DNA of 64,000 nt from Hafnia psychrotolerans. Lineage in GTDB: Bacteria; Pseudomonadota; Gammaproteobacteria; Enterobacterales; Enterobacteriaceae. The notes under the pieces were generated by a model. The model saw only the letters and a list, made by a program, of their open reading frames with translations. It was not told the DNA's origin and ran no database searches. Both the position numbers and the translations under genes were made by a program. The DNA is taken from positions 1 to 64,000 of the forward strand of contig NZ_BMFZ01000003.1 of the NCBI RefSeq assembly GCF_014639435.1. The letters are read 5' to 3'. The number at the start of each line of letters is the position of its first letter. The stretch's first letter is position 1. Shown piece after piece: positions 1-6,872 of the stretch.

Positions 1-108
1 CGCGCAGAATATAACGAAGAACGTCCGCATAGCTCACTCGGTGATATGCCACCCGTTATCTATGCGAGGCAAAAACTGGCCGGAGATCCTCATTGGCGGT
101 GGTACTAA
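1..108 (+). CDS. IS3-family transposase OrfB, C-terminal end only
   Basis: The window opens inside this frame. The last 35 codons include NEERPHSSLGDMPP, a form of the conserved C-terminal stretch of IS3-family OrfB (integrase core, rve) transposases, and end in a TAA stop at 106-108. The catalytic DDE residues lie upstream, outside the window. It is the end of an insertion sequence next to the truncated phage terminase gene, so this IS probably caused or accompanied loss of the prophage's late region. The exact IS end could not be placed. Confidence 0.8.
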   Translation, partial: RAEYNEERPHSSLGDMPPVIYARQKLAGDPHWRWY

Positions 109-282
109 AAACCGGAGGGACTACAGTTCTACCTGTTACGCATTACTATCAAGCCCACGTTAATGACGCTTGATAATCACTTCATGTTAATACTTTTGCA
201 AACTTCTCAGCTAACTCTACCCCTTTCATCATTTCTTCATTGAAGTTGTCGATGCTCTAGGAAGGAAAAGTCCTGAGGAACA
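109..282. other. Junction between IS end and prophage remnant
   Basis: No complete gene is seen here. The minus strand carries a short open stretch (about 258 to 186) encoding NFNEEMMKGVELAEKFAKVL followed by a stop. It looks like the tail of some protein but has no start and follows a stop codon. This is probably IS flank plus scrap sequence. No clear inverted repeat was identified. Confidence 0.35.
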
Positions 283-588
283 CTATTTTATCTCAGACAA
301 ATGTTGGTAATGTATTCCTACAACCCTTCTATTTGCTTTGTACTGATGTCGATTATTGCCATTATCCAGGCTGACGGTGCCGGGGGATTTGTCCGTTCGC
401 TGACATGTTGCATTGATTTGCAGCCGCTTACGACCAGCAGAAACATCAGAGGATGGTTTTTTGACGTAACGGCGCGCCGTGGCGTAGTTTATACCCTTCG
501 CCTCACACCAGTCTTTGGGGGATATGTTCGTTATGGCATGGTCGGCGAGGAACTGTTTCTGAATGGCCCCCCAATCCGGTTTTGCCAT
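283..588 (-). pseudogene. Phage terminase small subunit, 3'-truncated
   Basis: The first roughly 45 residues (MAKPDWGAIQKQFL..., ISPKDWCEAKGINYATARRY) look like the N-terminal helix-turn-helix DNA-binding segment of small terminase subunits, which recognise the packaging site. The rest of the 101-residue frame looks less conserved, and the gene meets IS-flank sequence at its 3' end. Full-length family members are longer. It is the last recognisable late gene on this side, and no large terminase, portal or capsid gene follows. The family call rests on recognising the N-terminal motif. An unrelated HTH protein is the alternative. Confidence 0.5.
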
Positions 589-630
589 ATTTACTCCATA
601 AAAAAACCGCCCGTAGGCGGCTTAGATTTA

Positions 631-1062
631 TCAGAAAGATTTGGCCTTATTGTCCAATCTCCAGCGATGAAGTTCATCAAAAGGAACCCATTCAGTAGCC
701 ACAATGTTTATTGTTCCTTGACATGCTTTACTTACAGACTCTGCTGTAACTAAGCTAGGCCAAAGCATCCAAACTACTGTCTCTGCTCCCACATGAGAAG
801 GTATCTTTGAGGTTCGGCTTATTGTGATTCCCTGGATATCGAATGGCGCTGTTTTCTTGAGCTGTTTAGCAAAGGCATCGCCAAGTGCGCTGAGGACATG
901 GCCATTTTCCAAATGCTGGATGTTAGGAACAATAACTAAGATTTCTCCACCAATTTTCTTAGCAAGTTGATGGGACATTGCAAGGCCTTTTTTTACAGCA
1001 AGGTCACGATTTTGGACTGTATCCTCGCCGTTTATAACGGAGTGTGTAACAAAGCACGGCAT
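631..1062 (-). CDS. Conserved-type hypothetical protein, prophage cargo
   Basis: Encodes about 143 residues starting MPCFVTHSVINGED. This ATG is chosen because AAGGAG lies six bases upstream; an earlier in-frame start would have no such site. The protein is soluble-looking, with a hydrophobic strand GGEILVIVPNIQHLENGHVL and a C-terminal stretch rich in W (VVWMLWPSLV). No catalytic motif was recognised and no function is assigned. It lies between the terminase remnant and a GNAT gene, downstream of the lysis genes, a usual place for cargo. A near-palindrome (AACACGGTAACCTGTGT, about 1090-1106) upstream could be its operator. Confidence 0.6.
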   Translation of the reverse strand: MPCFVTHSVINGEDTVQNRDLAVKKGLAMSHQLAKKIGGEILVIVPNIQHLENGHVLSALGDAFAKQLKKTAPFDIQGITISRTSKIPSHVGAETVVWMLWPSLVTAESVSKACQGTINIVATEWVPFDELHRWRLDNKAKSF

Positions 1063-1317
1063 ATCAAACTCCTTGTATATTATTGAATACACAGGTTACC
1101 GTGTTAGCAACGCTCAAAACAGCGTAATCCCTCATTTTTTAGAGGGACTTAAAAAATTAATTGTTTATATGATTTTTTATCTTTCTGATCCTCGATTTGT
1201 CTATATTTCACTGCCCCGCAAATATCACACCTAAATAATTGTTCCTAATAGTAGATCACTTCCGGAACTTACACCAAATTGAAGGTACCCCTCAATATTG
1301 AAGTGTTTAAACGACAA

Positions 1318-1776
1318 TCAAAGATCCAGCTTTTCCAGCAATATTCGTCTGTACACATTAGTCTGCCGTTTGATGAAGCCTGTCTTTTTATAAAGCTCAT
1401 TTGCTGCTACACGTTCTGAACGGGACGTCAGATCAATATAACGTGCTCCGTAGGTACGTGAGTAAACAATAGCAGAATGAAGTAATTCAGAGGCGATCCC
1501 TCTTCGTCTGAACCGGGTACCGACAATCACGTCTTCAATAATACACTTCTTACCCGACAGCAGTGTTACGCAAACTAATGTCAACATACCCGCTGGTGCT
1601 GGTATTGCATCGTCATAAGCCACAAATATTTGTACCGGTTCAGAGTTAATAATTCCTTTAAGAACATGGATTTCCAGATCTGATGCTGTTTCTGACAGCT
1701 CAGACAGTAAATTCGTCAAATCGGAAACCAGAGTCTCAGTTACTGATGAAAGACGTTCAACCCTGATGTTTTGCAT
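1318..1776 (-). CDS. GNAT-family N-acetyltransferase
   Basis: The 152-residue protein has the GNAT fold signature. An acidic beta strand (KCIIEDVIV, about 76-84) is followed by the acetyl-CoA pyrophosphate-binding loop RFRRRGIASELL (about 88-99) and the C-terminal strand motif ANELYKKTGFIKR typical of the family. It would transfer an acetyl group from acetyl-CoA to an amine. The substrate cannot be told from sequence. The start has AGGAG about ten bases upstream. It sits between the IS630 copy and another cargo gene in the prophage, so it is probably horizontally acquired. Confidence 0.85.
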   Translation of the reverse strand: MQNIRVERLSSVTETLVSDLTNLLSELSETASDLEIHVLKGIINSEPVQIFVAYDDAIPAPAGMLTLVCVTLLSGKKCIIEDVIVGTRFRRRGIASELLHSAIVYSRTYGARYIDLTSRSERVAANELYKKTGFIKRQTNVYRRILLEKLDL

Positions 1777-1910
1777 TCCAGCACCGCTCCTGTGAGTTTG
1801 CTTATATGGCTGCCCATATTCAGGCAGTAGCGTATTTTTTCAGGAACTCAGTCCCGGTTGCGGGATCTGACCAATCGTCAGAGACTCCAAATCACCAGCC
1901 GGACTGAGCA

Positions 1911-2942
1911 ATGCCAATTATAGCTTTCATTTCCCGTACTGAACGATGCATGATGCAGAAAACTATTCACAGAACAAAGGATAAAAACCATGCCCGCAGA
2001 CTGACCGCCATGCTGATGCTGCACCGGGGCGACAGTGTCAGCCATGTTGCCAGAACACTCTGTTGCGCCCGCTCATCCGTGGGGCGATGGATTAACTGGT
2101 TTACGTTATATGGTGTGGAAGGCCTGAAATCCTTACCCGCAGGGCGTGGCCGCCGCTGGCCGTTTGAACATATCTCTGCACTGCTGCGTGAACTTGTAAA
2201 ATATTCTCCGGGCGATTTTGGTTATCAGCGTTCACGCTGGAGCACGGAACTGCTGGCGATAAAAATCAGGGATATAACCGGATGTCCGTTACATTCCTCT
2301 ACGGTTCGTCGCTGGCTGCCCGCTGCTGGTCTGGTATGGCGCAGAGCTGCCCCCACACTGCGTATCCGTGATCCGCACAAAGATGAAAAACTGGCGACGA
2401 TAAACGAGGCACTGGCACAGTGCAGCCAGGATCACCCTGTGTTTTACGAAGACGAGGTGGACATCCATCTTAATCCTAAAACCGGCGCAGACTGGCAACT
2501 ACGGGGTCAACAAAAACGCGTGATAACGCCGGGTCAGAATGAAAAATACTATCTGGCAGGCGCACTGCACAGTGGCACGGGCAGAGTCAGCTATGTGGGA
2601 GGCAGCAGCAAGAGTTCATGGCTTTTTATCAGCCTGTTGCAACATCTGAAGGCGACTTACAGGCGGGCAAAAACGATCACGCTCATCGTTGATAACTACA
2701 TCATCCATAAAAGTCGTAAAACACTGGGCTGGCTAAAAGAGAACCCGAAGTTCAGGGTGATTTACCAGCCGGTTTACTCACCATGGGTGAATCATGTTGA
2801 ACGCCTGTGGCTGGCATTGCACGAAACTATTACCCGTAATCACCAGTGCCGCTCAATGTGGCAATTGTTGAAAAAAGTCCGTCACTTTATGGATACCGTC
2901 AGTCCGTTCCCTGGTGGAAAACATGGACTGACAAAAGTGTAG
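1911..2942 (+). CDS. IS630-family transposase
   Basis: 343 residues, matching in length and sequence what I recall of the IS630 transposase first described in Shigella. An N-terminal HTH (TAMLMLHRGDSVSHVARTL...SSVGRWINW) is followed by a DDE catalytic domain with YEDEVDIHLNP (first Asp), LIVDNYIIHKS (second Asp) and SPWVNHVERLW (Glu). The frame looks intact, so the element could still be active. It is inserted between the phage gene after Rz and the GNAT gene, opposite to the phage late transcription. IS630 elements are about 1.15 kb and target TA/CTAG. I could not place the terminal repeats with confidence. Confidence 0.95.
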   Translation: MPIIAFISRTERCMMQKTIHRTKDKNHARRLTAMLMLHRGDSVSHVARTLCCARSSVGRWINWFTLYGVEGLKSLPAGRGRRWPFEHISALLRELVKYSPGDFGYQRSRWSTELLAIKIRDITGCPLHSSTVRRWLPAAGLVWRRAAPTLRIRDPHKDEKLATINEALAQCSQDHPVFYEDEVDIHLNPKTGADWQLRGQQKRVITPGQNEKYYLAGALHSGTGRVSYVGGSSKSSWLFISLLQHLKATYRRAKTITLIVDNYIIHKSRKTLGWLKENPKFRVIYQPVYSPWVNHVERLWLALHETITRNHQCRSMWQLLKKVRHFMDTVSPFPGGKHGLTKV

Positions 2943-2953
2943 CGGTATTAGGA

Positions 2954-3175
2954 TCACTTATTTAGCTGTTTAAGGTGATCCTGCTTGGCCTGAATACGCT
3001 TATTGAGCTCGGCTAATAAGTGAGGGCGAATAGCATTGACAAATTCATTGTCCTGATACTGCGACTGAACCGTTACCCCTAACCCGCCGCCAGCAGCAAC
3101 AATGTCATGCTCACGCTTAAGTTCGCCTATCTTCTGCAACAAACCGTGCGCCTGGCTTAAATTCTTAACGTCCAT
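2954..3175 (-). CDS. Small phage protein downstream of Rz
   Basis: 73 residues starting MDVKNLSQAHGLL. This start is preferred over one eight codons earlier because GGTGGAG lies just upstream. It overlaps no other gene except for lying close behind the spanin pair. It is predicted mostly helical, with heptad-like leucines (LLAELNKRIQAKQDHLKQLNK) at the C terminus. Function is unknown. Its stop lies directly beside the IS630 copy, so the original 3' end may have been altered by the insertion. Confidence 0.6.
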   Translation of the reverse strand: MDVKNLSQAHGLLQKIGELKREHDIVAAGGGLGVTVQSQYQDNEFVNAIRPHLLAELNKRIQAKQDHLKQLNK

Positions 3176-3183
3176 CGCTCCAC

Positions 3184-3690
3184 CTATTTGAGTTTGCACT
3201 GCTTCACCACATCCGTGATGTAGCCCTGAAGGTACTGGATCACTTGGTCGTCTTTGATGGCGCTGGCTCGGAGATCGAGAACAGCCCGTCCACCAGCGCC
3301 AGAGAGTTCGACTTGTGCTGCATCGCCCACGCCGCAGGTGCCGGAAGTGCTGTTCCTGATGAGCTGACTGGTGGCGAGATTTGCTGCTGCGATGCGCACC
3401 CGGCGAGCACCAGAAGCGACATCAGCGCGCAACTTCTCATTTTCGGCCTGTTCATCTGCTAATTCCTTTGTGTGCTTGGCATCAAGCGCCGCCAGCGCAA
3501 CCTGTGCCGCTTCGGTGCGTTTCTTCTGATTGGTCAGGTCAATCAAGGCCTGATCGCTGATCTTCCTCAGCTCTGCGGTGTGGGACTGTTTCAGAGTGGC
3601 CACGTCAGTATCCCAGCGCATGCCTTCAATCCACCAGGCCAGTGCCAGACCCGCGATGAAAGCCAGTGCAATCGAAAAGTTGTTATTCAT
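3184..3690 (-). CDS. Rz-like inner-membrane spanin (i-spanin)
   Basis: 168 residues with one N-terminal membrane segment (IALAFIAGLALAWWIEG, about 7-23), then a long periplasmic coiled-coil region (about 30-110) rich in A, E, K and Q, the architecture of lambda Rz. Rz pairs with the outer-membrane lipoprotein Rz1 to fuse inner and outer membranes at the last step of lysis. The gene follows holin and endolysin in the usual order and overlaps the endolysin stop by 8 bp. The out-of-frame nested lipoprotein gene described separately strongly supports the call. Confidence 0.9.
   Translation of the reverse strand: MNNNFSIALAFIAGLALAWWIEGMRWDTDVATLKQSHTAELRKISDQALIDLTNQKKRTEAAQVALAALDAKHTKELADEQAENEKLRADVASGARRVRIAAANLATSQLIRNSTSGTCGVGDAAQVELSGAGGRAVLDLRASAIKDDQVIQYLQGYITDVVKQCKLK
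3240..3455 (-). CDS. Rz1-like outer-membrane spanin lipoprotein, nested in Rz
   Basis: 71 residues encoded wholly inside Rz in the +1 frame. The signal peptide ends in lipobox LAGC (Cys about 19), so the mature protein is a short lipoprotein. It is rich in Pro and Ser and contains SPPVSS and ALPAPAAWAM, the proline-rich/W pattern of Rz1 proteins. Full nesting of an o-spanin in an i-spanin gene is the lambda arrangement. It should bind the C terminus of Rz across the periplasm. Confidence 0.9.
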   Translation of the reverse strand: MNRPKMRSCALMSLLVLAGCASQQQISPPVSSSGTALPAPAAWAMQHKSNSLALVDGLFSISEPAPSKTTK

Positions 3691-4213
3691 CCAGCCCCCA
3701 GCATGTCAGTTCACTTTCCTGATCACGCCGGATGACTTGGCCTGAGCAGTTATTCGACCGAATTCGGCAATCCTTCCCGCCGTCCCAGATCCATCGCTTA
3801 ATTTCCGCGCACGCCCCGAGGCGGTCACCTGCGTTAATTTTGCGGTAGAACGTCGAGGGAAAGCATTTGCCGGGACCTATGTTCCAAGGACAGAATGACG
3901 CGATCCCGACTTTCTGTGGGGCTGTCAGCAGGATGTGAATGTTTTTATCAACCCACGCCAGCGCTTTGGCTTGCTCTACCTTGTCAATGGCGTCGCACTG
4001 TGTCTGCGTCAATTTCATGCCCTTAACGACTGGCTGATTATTAACTCGCGTCACACCACCACATATTGTCCATACACCGCCCTGATCCGGATAAGCAATC
4101 AGCCTGATACCTTCTTTTTCTTTCTGAAACTGAGCCATCATGGTTGGAGCTGAAGCACCTGCAGCAATCAGCGCCAGCATGGCTGCGCTAAGTTTCGTCT
4201 TTAGGTTTGCCAC
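3683..4213 (-). CDS. SAR endolysin (lysozyme, GH24)
   Basis: 176 residues. The lysozyme catalytic set E-x8-D-x5-T is seen as Glu34 (EKEGIRL), Asp43 (YPDQGG) and Thr49 (VWTICGG), so it should cleave the MurNAc-GlcNAc bond of peptidoglycan. The N terminus (about 8-27) is a weakly hydrophobic Ala/Gly-rich segment without a clear cleavage site, as in signal-anchor-release endolysins of the P21 type, which are exported by Sec and held inactive in the membrane until holin acts. Cys51 and others could take part in the disulfide switching known for some SAR lysozymes. It lies between holin and Rz. Confidence 0.92.
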   Translation of the reverse strand: MANLKTKLSAAMLALIAAGASAPTMMAQFQKEKEGIRLIAYPDQGGVWTICGGVTRVNNQPVVKGMKLTQTQCDAIDKVEQAKALAWVDKNIHILLTAPQKVGIASFCPWNIGPGKCFPSTFYRKINAGDRLGACAEIKRWIWDGGKDCRIRSNNCSGQVIRRDQESELTCWGLDE

Positions 4214-4214
4214 A

Positions 4215-4484
4215 TCAGACCTCGCTGGTTTTCTGAGAGAGGTCGTTAACTACCTGAGCGGTTGCTGATGGGTTTTTCGCATCGACCTTATCGGCGATTT
4301 CTTGGAGTATCCGGGTACGCTTCATCTGTTCGCGACGATTCAGGAAATACGTCAAAGCAGTAAAGAGCGCCCCTATGAGCACGCCAGCGATAAAGCCCCA
4401 ATCCTGAAGGGATAAGCTTGCAAAGAAGGCCGTAATTCCAGCACCACCGTATGTAGCGTTACTGTATTTTTCGTCCATTTTCAT
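4215..4484 (-). CDS. Phage holin
   Basis: 89 residues with an N-terminal weakly hydrophobic stretch (ATYGGAGITAFFASLSL, about 10-26) and a strong membrane segment (WGFIAGVLIGALFTALTYFL, about 29-48), followed by a charged cytoplasmic tail beginning NRREQMKR. Size, topology and position directly before the endolysin fit a class II (S21-like) or class III holin that times lysis. The stop lies 1 bp from the endolysin start. The family assignment rests on topology and gene order more than on a recognised motif. Confidence 0.88.
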   Translation of the reverse strand: MKMDEKYSNATYGGAGITAFFASLSLQDWGFIAGVLIGALFTALTYFLNRREQMKRTRILQEIADKVDAKNPSATAQVVNDLSQKTSEV

Positions 4485-4596
4485 AGTCTCCCCCTCCGGT
4501 CATCCGGTTGGGTGCGTAGTCGAGAGGAATTTAGCGGCGCAGTCCGTTTGCGAAAGGATGAGTGGTTTGCTGATTAACTGGCCGCCAAAACGAGAA

Positions 4597-4619
4597 AAGG
4601 CCGCCAATTTGGCAGCCTT
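4597..4619 (-). terminator. Hairpin with T-run upstream of lysis genes
   Basis: On the minus strand GGCTGCC-AAA-TTGGCGGCC is followed by TTTT. It could terminate transcripts coming from Q-independent promoters; antiterminated late RNA would read through. The stem has one mismatch. Confidence 0.4.
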
Positions 4620-4666
4620 ACATAAGTCATTTATATTGACGTTAATAATCAATATATGGATATCAA

Positions 4667-4984
4667 ATGAAGAAAATTATCTTTGTGGCACTAATGTTAG
4701 CCAGCTTCTCAAGCGCAGCTGCCTATGAAAATTGCAGAGTGGCTAACGGATCGGTAATGAGCTGTGCCGGCTGGGCTCAGTCAGGCTCTGAACCGGTGCT
4801 ACAAGCTGATGGCTCTTATCACGAATGCACTATAAGTAATGGGCAAGTAACCAGTTGCAGAGGATGGTATCAGGGATCAGCCGCCATTATGCGAGAGGGT
4901 AGCTACCGCAGTTGTTCGATATCAAACGGACAAGTAATGAGTTGCGGTTCCTGGTATCAGGGTGATGCAATCATCGGACGTTGA
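4667..4984 (+). CDS. Small secreted protein with three Cys/Trp repeats
   Basis: 105 residues. A clear Sec signal peptide (MKKIIFVALMLASFSSAAA) leads into three tandem repeats of the form Y-x2-C-x-[VI]-x-NG-x-V-x-SC-x2-W-[YA]-Q, near residues 20-38, 54-73 and 83-102 by sequence order. Each repeat carries a Cys pair that could form a disulfide in the periplasm or outside the cell. I do not recognise the family. It is transcribed opposite to the lysis genes and lies between them and an RHH gene, a position typical of lysogenic-conversion (moron) genes with their own promoter. No function is assigned. Confidence 0.75.
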   Translation: MKKIIFVALMLASFSSAAAYENCRVANGSVMSCAGWAQSGSEPVLQADGSYHECTISNGQVTSCRGWYQGSAAIMREGSYRSCSISNGQVMSCGSWYQGDAIIGR

Positions 4985-5032
4985 AACGAAGAAACCTTAT
5001 CGCTGTTGCTGCCCTACACGAATCGAGGGCAT

Positions 5033-5057
5033 AAAAAAGGCCCACCTAAGTGAGCCT
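5033..5057 (-). terminator. Intrinsic terminator on minus strand
   Basis: Minus-strand AGGCTCAC-TTAG-GTGGGCCT followed by TTTTTT. It lies between the methyltransferase and the lysis genes in late-operon direction and converges with the secreted-protein gene. Confidence 0.6.
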
Positions 5058-5193
5058 AATAATTTGATATTTTTACTTTTTTCAGTGAAATGGTGTTTAC
5101 TTAAATAAGTAGGAACACCTATAATGATTGCATCAGCAAGACGCTGAAACAGTAAAGGCCTCACCGAAGCGAGGCCAGTATGAGGAAAGGGTT

Positions 5194-5253
5194 ATGATGA
5201 AGTTAATCATCATTCTGATTGTTCTCTTAGTTGTAAGTTTCGCCGCTTACTAA
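5194..5253 (+). CDS. Tiny hydrophobic membrane peptide
   Basis: A 19-codon frame MMKLIIILIVLLVVSFAAY with GGAAAGGG about five to ten bases upstream of the ATG pair. Almost the whole peptide is one membrane segment. Small hydrophobic peptides of this kind are common in lambdoid prophages, but I do not recognise this one. It precedes the RHH gene by 60 bp and may share its transcript. A 20-bp hairpin (GGCCTC...GAGGCC, about 5157-5176) lies just upstream. Confidence 0.5.
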   Translation: MMKLIIILIVLLVVSFAAY

Positions 5254-5312
5254 GACAGTCAGAAGGAGGGGAGAAATCCCCTCCACCCTAACCACAAATT
5301 TAGGAGTTTTTC

Positions 5313-5498
5313 ATGGCACAGTCAAGAGTCGACATTCAGCAGAAAAGCGACGATAAGCGCGGTGTTCGCGCAAAATCATACAAGCTACCAGTATCAACTA
5401 TTGAGCTGATAGAGGCATTGTCTAAAGAGACGGGAACACCACAATCAGCAGTGATATCAAAAGCTGTCGAGCTATTCGCTGAAAGTCTGAAAAAGTAA
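5313..5498 (+). CDS. Ribbon-helix-helix-type DNA-binding protein
   Basis: 61 residues. The segment RAKSYKLPVSTIELIEALSKETGTPQSAVISKAVELFAESLKK fits the ribbon-helix-helix (Arc/CopG/MetJ) pattern: a short beta strand (SYKLPV), helix A (STIELIEALSKETG) and helix B (PQSAVISKAVELFAE). It probably binds an operator as a dimer. It is encoded opposite the late genes. Good SD (TTTAGGAG) about eight bases before ATG. The inverted repeat GGTGTTTACTT/AAGTAGGAACACC at about 5096-5127 upstream could be its site. The target is not known. Confidence 0.7.
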   Translation: MAQSRVDIQQKSDDKRGVRAKSYKLPVSTIELIEALSKETGTPQSAVISKAVELFAESLKK

Positions 5499-5565
5499 TG
5501 CTGGTACATGGCATGGCAAAGGGATTTGCCTGACCAGTGATGATCGGGGCTTCTTATTATGCTTT

Positions 5566-6606
5566 TCATTTACCGTAAATTTCTCGCCACGTTTGGTTGT
5601 ATCGTTCTTTTTCCAACTCCACACCCAACGCGAAACGGCCAAGCTTAATAGCTTCTTTTATCGTGGAACCTGACCCCATGAAAAAATCAGCCACTACGTC
5701 TCCCGGTCTACTGCTGGCGTTGATGATATCTCTCATCATCTCTGCAGGCTTTTCGCATGGATGCTTGCCCACGTAATAAGGAACTGACTTATAGGTCCAT
5801 ACGTCGGTAAACGGCACTGCTGACGAAACGGTGAATGGTCGGCGCAATCGCTTATGTTCTTCCACCAGCTCCGCATACTGCCGAGATAAGGAATGATATT
5901 CCTCATTCAACTGATGGTGAGGAAGGGCCAACTCTTGCCGGACATGTTTTTCCCGCGCTATACGCTCAAATAACCCCTGAAGCGCCAAGTAGTCCTTCTC
6001 GCTGGGTAACTGCCACTGGCTTTCACTGAACCAGTGCGATGCCATCTGTTTACCGGTAGCCTGGTGAATATCGTTCGACGTGATCCCCAACGCTTTCCGG
6101 GCATTGCTAAAATAGTCGACCAGCGGTTTGAGGGTATTCTTGCGCTGTTCCTGGCACTTTGCGTAATAGCTTGAAGCTTTGCCTCTATACGGCCCGCTGT
6201 AATGTTCCGCGAAGAGGATCCGCTCAGTGGCCGGGAAATATGCCCTCAAGTCTTCTTTGTGTTGCCTGTTCCAAGGACCGGAAGGCTTGGCCCAGATGAT
6301 GTGATTGAGGATTTTAAAGCGCTCACGCATAAGCAGCTCGGTGTCAGCCGCTAACCGTGATCCGCAAAACACATACAGGCTGCCAGCGGGTTTCAATACT
6401 CGCCCGAACTCAGCTAACATTTCATCAAGCCAGGCAATGTAAGCTGATTCATCTGGCCACTGATTGTCCCACTTATATGACTTAACCCTGAAATACGGGG
6501 GATCCGTTGCTATCAGGTCAATGCAGTCATCCGGCAAGGTTTTGATGTATTGGAGTGAGTCAGCACAAATTAAATTTATACTGTTTAAATTAACAGTGTT
6601 TTTCAT
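5566..6606 (-). CDS. Orphan DNA methyltransferase, beta class (DPPY)
   Basis: 346 residues. Catalytic motif IV DPPY (35-38) comes before the AdoMet-binding motif I FFMGSGST (308-315), the order of beta-class amino-methyltransferases. DPPY normally indicates N6-adenine methylation and less often N4-cytosine. The middle region (about 165-255) contains a possible target-recognition part and a coiled coil (LNEEYHSLSRQYAELVEEHKRLRR). No restriction enzyme gene is adjacent, so it is solitary. Lambdoid phages often carry such genes in the late or Q region, where they may protect phage DNA from host restriction. Site specificity cannot be read from the sequence. Confidence 0.92.
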   Translation of the reverse strand: MKNTVNLNSINLICADSLQYIKTLPDDCIDLIATDPPYFRVKSYKWDNQWPDESAYIAWLDEMLAEFGRVLKPAGSLYVFCGSRLAADTELLMRERFKILNHIIWAKPSGPWNRQHKEDLRAYFPATERILFAEHYSGPYRGKASSYYAKCQEQRKNTLKPLVDYFSNARKALGITSNDIHQATGKQMASHWFSESQWQLPSEKDYLALQGLFERIAREKHVRQELALPHHQLNEEYHSLSRQYAELVEEHKRLRRPFTVSSAVPFTDVWTYKSVPYYVGKHPCEKPAEMMRDIINASSRPGDVVADFFMGSGSTIKEAIKLGRFALGVELEKERYNQTWREIYGK

Positions 6607-6697
6607 AGATCAGAGACGCCCTTTTTGATAGGCTCCATTTGCTGTGTGCACATCAGCAATGGGCCTCGGTTCGCTCGTGACCAAGTAACGGGCGAAT

Positions 6698-6729
6698 GGC
6701 GTGCAGGATGTATCAGCATCCTGTACGCC
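6698..6729 (-). other. Strong hairpin in late leader
   Basis: A 13-bp stem (GGCGTGCAGGATG/CATCCTGTACGCC, one G-T pair) with a 6-base loop. It lies just after the leader terminator in the direction of late transcription. It has no T-run, so it is more likely an RNA structure or processing site than a terminator. Confidence 0.6.
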
Positions 6730-6744
6730 GCCCATTCCACAAAC

Positions 6745-6772
6745 AAAAAAGCCCCGGCGAGTGCCGAGGCTT
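6745..6772 (-). terminator. Late-leader terminator (tR'-like), target of Q
   Basis: Minus-strand AGCCTCGGC-ACTC-GCCGGGGCT followed by TTTTTTG. It lies about 100 bp downstream of the Q stop codon. In lambdoid phages the late transcript pauses and ends at such a terminator unless Q modifies RNA polymerase, so this is the expected Q-dependent switch. Confidence 0.8.
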
Positions 6773-6812
6773 AAAATCATTGGGTTATTAAAACCCCATC
6801 ATTAGGAGAAAT

Positions 6813-6838
6813 CTATTACAATTTTGGCAAGAATGCAA
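6813..6838 (-). promoter_or_regulatory. Candidate late promoter pR'
   Basis: On the minus strand between Q and the leader terminator, TAATAG (6813-6818) could be a -10 element followed by CTCCTAATGATGGGG, which resembles the initial transcribed region of lambdoid late promoters. A TTGCAT at 6833-6838 is only 14 bp upstream, so the -35 is uncertain. Confidence 0.35.
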
Positions 6839-6872
6839 CTAACACGTCGCTAAAATTGACGATAAATGCAAA

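Noticed and set aside
301-753. 150-codon plus-strand frame
   Set aside because: It is antisense to the terminase fragment and the cargo gene, has no SD, and reads as low-quality protein.
1830-1850. Left terminal repeat of IS630 (CAGTAGCGTATTTTTTCAG)
   Set aside because: Only about half of the bases match the complement of the right flank, so the boundary is not called.
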